NCBI GenBank assembly: GCA_963751695.1
Contig: CAVVVP010000001.1
Coordinates: 124,001-188,000 of the forward strand
Length of the DNA: 64,000 nt
From: SZUA-22 sp963751695
GTDB lineage: Bacteria > Bacteroidota > Ignavibacteria > Ignavibacteriales > Melioribacteraceae
Direction: 5' to 3'
In this document: one piece after another, positions 63,243 to 64,000 of the stretch
Numbering within the stretch: position 1 is the stretch's first letter
Layout: every line of letters starts with the position of its first letter
Notes under the pieces: model-generated
The model's input: the letters and a program-made list of their open reading frames with translations, nothing else
The model's database searches: none
What the model was told of the DNA's origin: nothing
Made by a program: the position numbers and the translations under genes

Positions 63243-64000
63243 TTATAGGTTTAACTGTTTGATTACCTTTTCAGAAATGTAATCCCCTATTGCAAGGGAT
63301 GATGTTGCCGCTGGTGATGGCGCATTTAATACATGAATGATGTTTTTCTTTTCAATTAAATAAAAATCATCGACTAGTTTGCCAGACCTTTCACAAGCTT
63401 GCGCACGAACTCCAGCTCCGCCAGTTGTAAGATCATTTTCGGATATTTTTGGAATCAGTTTTTGAAGTGCTTTTACAAATGCTTTTTTACTGAATGATCT
63501 ATAAAACTCTCCAAATCCGGTTCGCCAATATTTTTGAGCGACTTTTAAGAAACCAGGCCAGGATAGTGATTGGAATGTATCTTTAAAGTTAAAACTTGTT
63601 CGAGTATAACCTTCACGCATAAAGGAGAAAACTGCATTTGGTCCAGCCTCCACTCCCCCATCAATCATATTTGTAAAGTGAACACCAAGAAATGGAAAAT
63701 TTGGATCCGGGACTGGATAGATTAATGTTTTTACCAGATGCTTTGCAGAATCTTTTAACTTATAATATTCTCCCCGGAATGGAATTATTCTAACTTTGAC
63801 ATCTTCCTCAGTTAGTAAAGCAACTCTGTCAGACTGCAACCCGGCGCAGCTAATCACAAAATCAGAATCATAAACTTTGGACTTTGTTTTAATTCTTAAC
63901 TTCTGATCTATATTCTCAATGTCCAAAACCTCTTCATTGAATTTTATCTCAACCCCTTTTGAAAGGAGAACTTCTTTCATTTTTTCCGACACGAGTTTAA
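63243..64000 (-). CDS. lhgO: L-2-hydroxyglutarate oxidase, partial (N-terminus beyond right edge)
   Basis: About 252 residues are visible and the frame continues past the edge; the full enzyme has about 400. FAD-dependent oxidase of the DAO superfamily, converting L-2-hydroxyglutarate to 2-oxoglutarate. Visible signature: VISCAGLQSDRVA, IIPFRGEYYKL, YPVPDPNFPFLGVHFT, GPNAVFSF and the C-terminal VLNAPSPAATSSLAIGDYI. The N-terminal FAD dinucleotide motif is outside the window. It is on the same strand as the glycan genes but 110 bases away, with no functional link seen. Confidence 0.92.
   Translation of the reverse strand, partial: KLVSEKMKEVLLSKGVEIKFNEEVLDIENIDQKLRIKTKSKVYDSDFVISCAGLQSDRVALLTEEDVKVRIIPFRGEYYKLKDSAKHLVKTLIYPVPDPNFPFLGVHFTNMIDGGVEAGPNAVFSFMREGYTRTSFNFKDTFQSLSWPGFLKVAQKYWRTGFGEFYRSFSKKAFVKALQKLIPKISENDLTTGGAGVRAQACERSGKLVDDFYLIEKKNIIHVLNAPSPAATSSLAIGDYISEKVIKQLNL

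Overview
The window is AT-rich (about one third G+C by eye) and almost fully coding. It comes from a Gram-negative member of the Fibrobacteres-Chlorobi-Bacteroidetes group, most likely an Ignavibacteria-type (Chlorobi-related) organism. The evidence is the type IX secretion (T9SS) C-terminal sorting domains with the NYPNPFNP signature at 20965-22053 and 48014-50302, a PorV/PorQ-type barrel, a GWxTD-domain protein, a CarboxypepD-reg/TonB receptor, the short Bacteroidetes-type SerA, and an S16 protein with a long acidic tail. No rRNA, tRNA, CRISPR array, transposase or phage gene was recognised.

Layout. 1-5616 (minus): an envelope operon of a secreted protein, a FecR-domain protein, a large outer-membrane barrel and a CHASE2 sensor cut by the left edge. 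5744-7309 (minus): a DUF3467 protein and a TPR protein. 7476-11503 (plus): adenosine deaminase-like gene, an unknown gene, hutU and serA. 11643-18287 (minus): a CusCBA-type heavy-metal efflux system headed by a Cys-rich small protein. 18288-26748: mixed envelope genes (small barrel, serine hydrolase, secreted metallo-hydrolase, lipoprotein/barrel pair with a good sigma-54-like promoter, MqnA-like protein) and a candidate orphan RNA ending in a perfect terminator. 26809-37218 (minus): a long housekeeping array of rplS-trmD-rimM-KH-rpsP-ffh preceded by atpG-A-H-F-E-B, two small AtpI/AtpZ-like membrane proteins, a bactofilin and an M23 peptidase. 37290-50302 (minus): lipid A-type acyltransferase, GWxTD protein, SIMPL protein, then PorV-like barrel, giant secreted protein and TonB receptor, and a probably abundant T9SS cargo protein. 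50788-63132 (minus): trxA, an enoyl-ACP-reductase-like SDR, dnaE, dut, a polysaccharide flippase, a thioesterase, accA and three envelope-glycan glycosyltransferase genes. 63243-64000: partial lhgO at the right edge.

The most striking feature of the raw sequence is a cluster of single-base indels. ffh, atpA, atpF and atpE are each broken by one to five small indels and atpH by an in-frame stop, all between about 30.3 and 34.4 kb. Two more indels break the glycan genes at about 61.64 and 62.26 kb. In every case one- or two-base corrections restore a full-length conserved protein, and net length changes agree with the inferred indels. I therefore read these as sequence or assembly errors in essential genes rather than pseudogenes, and annotate each as one gene.

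For undescribed biology, the best candidates are the CHASE2-FecR-barrel operon, the glycosyltransferase fused to a degenerate phosphoglycosyltransferase domain (58985-60979), the terminated orphan transcript at about 18485-18670, the TonB receptor/secreted giant/PorV trio, and the sigma-54-driven lipoprotein/barrel pair at 22505-25983.
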